Shown here: piece by piece, positions 31,187-32,480 of the stretch
Position numbering within the stretch: the stretch's first letter is position 1
How the letters are laid out: the number at the start of each line of letters is the position of its first letter
Source of the DNA: Solidesulfovibrio magneticus str. Maddingley MBC34
GTDB lineage: Bacteria; Desulfobacterota; Desulfovibrionia; Desulfovibrionales; Desulfovibrionaceae
Direction: 5' to 3'
Assembly (NCBI GenBank): GCA_000307955.1
Contig: ALAO01000016.1
Span: 1 to 32,480 of the forward strand
Length of the DNA stretch: 32,480 nucleotides
Notes under the pieces: model-generated
Database searches by the model: none
What the model was told of the DNA's origin: nothing
What the model saw: only the letters and a program-made list of their open reading frames with translations
Position numbers and translations under genes: made by a program

Positions 31187-32419
31187 ATGGCAGCGCCCGG
31201 CACCTTCAATATCCTGATGTACTCCCACGACACCTACGGTCTGGGGCATCTACGGCGCACCATGGCCATCGCCGAACACCTGCGGCATCGGGGCGTCAAT
31301 ATCCTCATTCTCACCGGCTCGCCCCTGGCCGGACGCTACGAAACCCCCGAAGGCGTGGATTTCGTGCGCATCCCCGGCATGATCAAGAAGACCAATGAGG
31401 AATACCTGCCCCTTTCCATCAAGATCAACGCCCGCCACGCCCTGAACATCCGCCGCAACATCATCGTGGCCACGGCCAAGGCCTTTCAGCCCCACGTGTT
31501 CATCGTGGACAAGGCCCCCATGGGGCTGCGTCGCGAGGTCATTCCCACGCTCAAGTGGCTGAAACGCCGGATGCCGCGCACCCGCACCATCCTCGGGCTT
31601 CGCGACATCATGGACGACGCCGCCTCCACCAGCCGCGAATGGCGGGAAAAGGGCGTCTACGAAGTCCTCGACCAGTATTATTCCGAAATCTGGGTCTACG
31701 GAAACCAGGAATTCTACGATCCCATCGCCGAATACGCCATCCCCGAACACATCAGCCGCAAGATGGTGTTCACCGGCTATATCCCGCGCCGGGTGCCGCT
31801 GCCCAACGCCATGAACCCCATCCGCCGCGAGGAAAAGATTGCCCTTGAGGACAAGCTCGTGGTGGTGACCACCGGCGGCGGCGGCGACGGCTATCCGCTC
31901 ATGGACGCCTACCTGCGGATGCTGGAGCAGGGCGGGGGACCCCGCCACCGCGTCATCTTCGTCTCCGGCCCGTTCATGCCCCGGCCCGAACGCGAGGCCG
32001 TGGCCCGACGCGCCGCCGCCGTCAAGGCGCGGTTCTACCATTTCTACCGCCGCATGGAGACGCTCATGGGCTTGGCCGACGCCATCGTCACCATGGGCGG
32101 CTACAACACCACCTGCGAAATCCTGTCCCAGGCCAAGCCGTCCCTGGTCGTGCCCCGCGAAGTGCCGCGCCTGGAGCAACGCATCCGGGCCGAGGTCTTA
32201 AGCCGCCAGGGGCTGATCGAATTTCTGCCCTGGGACGAGCTGTCCCCGGACACCATCCGGGCCAAGCTCAACCGGCTCCTGGCCGATCCCGGCCCCTACA
32301 AGGCGGCCATGGCCCGCTTCCCCTTCACCGGCCTGTCCGTCATATCCAATCGCATCAACGCCTTCCGCCAGGAAGCCTGCCGCGCCGAAGCCGACATTGC
32401 TTGCCCGAACGGGAAGTGA
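31187..32419 (+). CDS. MurG-like glycosyltransferase (GT28/COG4671 type)
   Basis: This 410-residue protein has a GT-B fold of the MurG kind. The N-terminal glycine loop is HDTYGLGHLRRTMAIAEHL. The C-terminal half shows VVVTTGGGGDGYPLMDAYL and the donor-site segment ADAIVTMGGYNTTCEILSQAKPSLVVPRE followed by EQRIRAEVLSRQGL, as in UDP-sugar transferases. It has no membrane helix and probably works at the inner face of the membrane. The start lies 3 nt after the activator gene's stop with no strong ribosome site, so it is probably translationally coupled and under the same sigma-54 promoter. Joint expression suggests that the activator controls glycan synthesis. Confidence 0.83.
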   Translation: MAAPGTFNILMYSHDTYGLGHLRRTMAIAEHLRHRGVNILILTGSPLAGRYETPEGVDFVRIPGMIKKTNEEYLPLSIKINARHALNIRRNIIVATAKAFQPHVFIVDKAPMGLRREVIPTLKWLKRRMPRTRTILGLRDIMDDAASTSREWREKGVYEVLDQYYSEIWVYGNQEFYDPIAEYAIPEHISRKMVFTGYIPRRVPLPNAMNPIRREEKIALEDKLVVVTTGGGGDGYPLMDAYLRMLEQGGGPRHRVIFVSGPFMPRPEREAVARRAAAVKARFYHFYRRMETLMGLADAIVTMGGYNTTCEILSQAKPSLVVPREVPRLEQRIRAEVLSRQGLIEFLPWDELSPDTIRAKLNRLLADPGPYKAAMARFPFTGLSVISNRINAFRQEACRAEADIACPNGK

Positions 32420-32470
32420 TGCCTCCGGCGGCCAGGAGAGGCAGAAGGCAGGAAGAATGCCTCCGGCGGC
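32419..32470 (+). repeat. Dispersed extragenic repeat, two core copies
   Basis: The core ATGCCTCCGGCGGC occurs at 32419-32432, overlapping the gene's stop codon by one base, and again at 32457-32470. The second copy, with CAGGAAGA in front (32449-32470), is identical over 22 bp to the reverse complement of 5-26. The window ends inside the element's downstream part, which starts TGGGGGCCTG. Confidence 0.7.
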
Positions 32471-32480
32471 TGGGGGCCTG

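Overview
The window looks like a chromosomal segment of a high-GC, Gram-negative anaerobe, most likely a sulfate reducer of the Desulfovibrio / Solidesulfovibrio type (Desulfobacterota). This rests on the style of the complex I operon, the many glycosyltransferases, the sigma-54 regulator and the extragenic repeats. It is an inference from gene content, not a database match. There are no tRNA or rRNA genes, CRISPR arrays, insertion sequences or phage genes.

Region 1 (1-8839, minus strand) is a tightly overlapping NADH:quinone oxidoreductase operon in the order nuoA, nuoBCD (one fused gene), nuoE, nuoF, nuoG, nuoH, nuoI. A candidate promoter and 5' hairpin precede nuoA. nuoI is followed by an extragenic repeat, not an immediate nuoJ, so the remaining membrane subunits lie further left or elsewhere.

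Region 2 (8840-17569, minus strand) is a surface-glycan and secretion cluster. In transcription order it holds a GT4 glycosyltransferase with an N-terminal helical repeat domain, an HlyD-type secretion adaptor, a two-domain protein joined by QPAPAFG repeats, a second GT4 enzyme, a TPR-like protein and a GT2-GT4 fusion. No ABC exporter or TolC lies nearby. I infer that these genes export and glycosylate a surface protein or polymer.

Region 3 (17762-22336) has a plus-strand EAL-CBS-GGDEF signalling protein, a broken neuB-type sialic/pseudaminic acid synthase gene on the minus strand, and an orphan MlaF-type ABC ATPase on the plus strand.

Region 4 (22440-32419, mostly plus strand) holds an acetolactate decarboxylase with a signal peptide, an unusual membrane protein with a pseudopilin-like C-terminus, an O-antigen ligase/polymerase-type protein, a small exported protein on the minus strand, a possible small RNA with a strong terminator, an exported polysaccharide deacetylase, a glycosyltransferase-like protein, a sigma-54 activator with a non-phosphorylatable receiver domain and its own sigma-54-type promoter, and a MurG-like glycosyltransferase. 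Much of this fits exopolysaccharide or envelope-glycan production under sigma-54 and c-di-GMP control, although the links between genes are inferred.

A 22-bp extragenic repeat occurs at both window ends in opposite orientation, each time just after a gene end. Several large palindromes lie in the intergenic gaps of regions 3 and 4.
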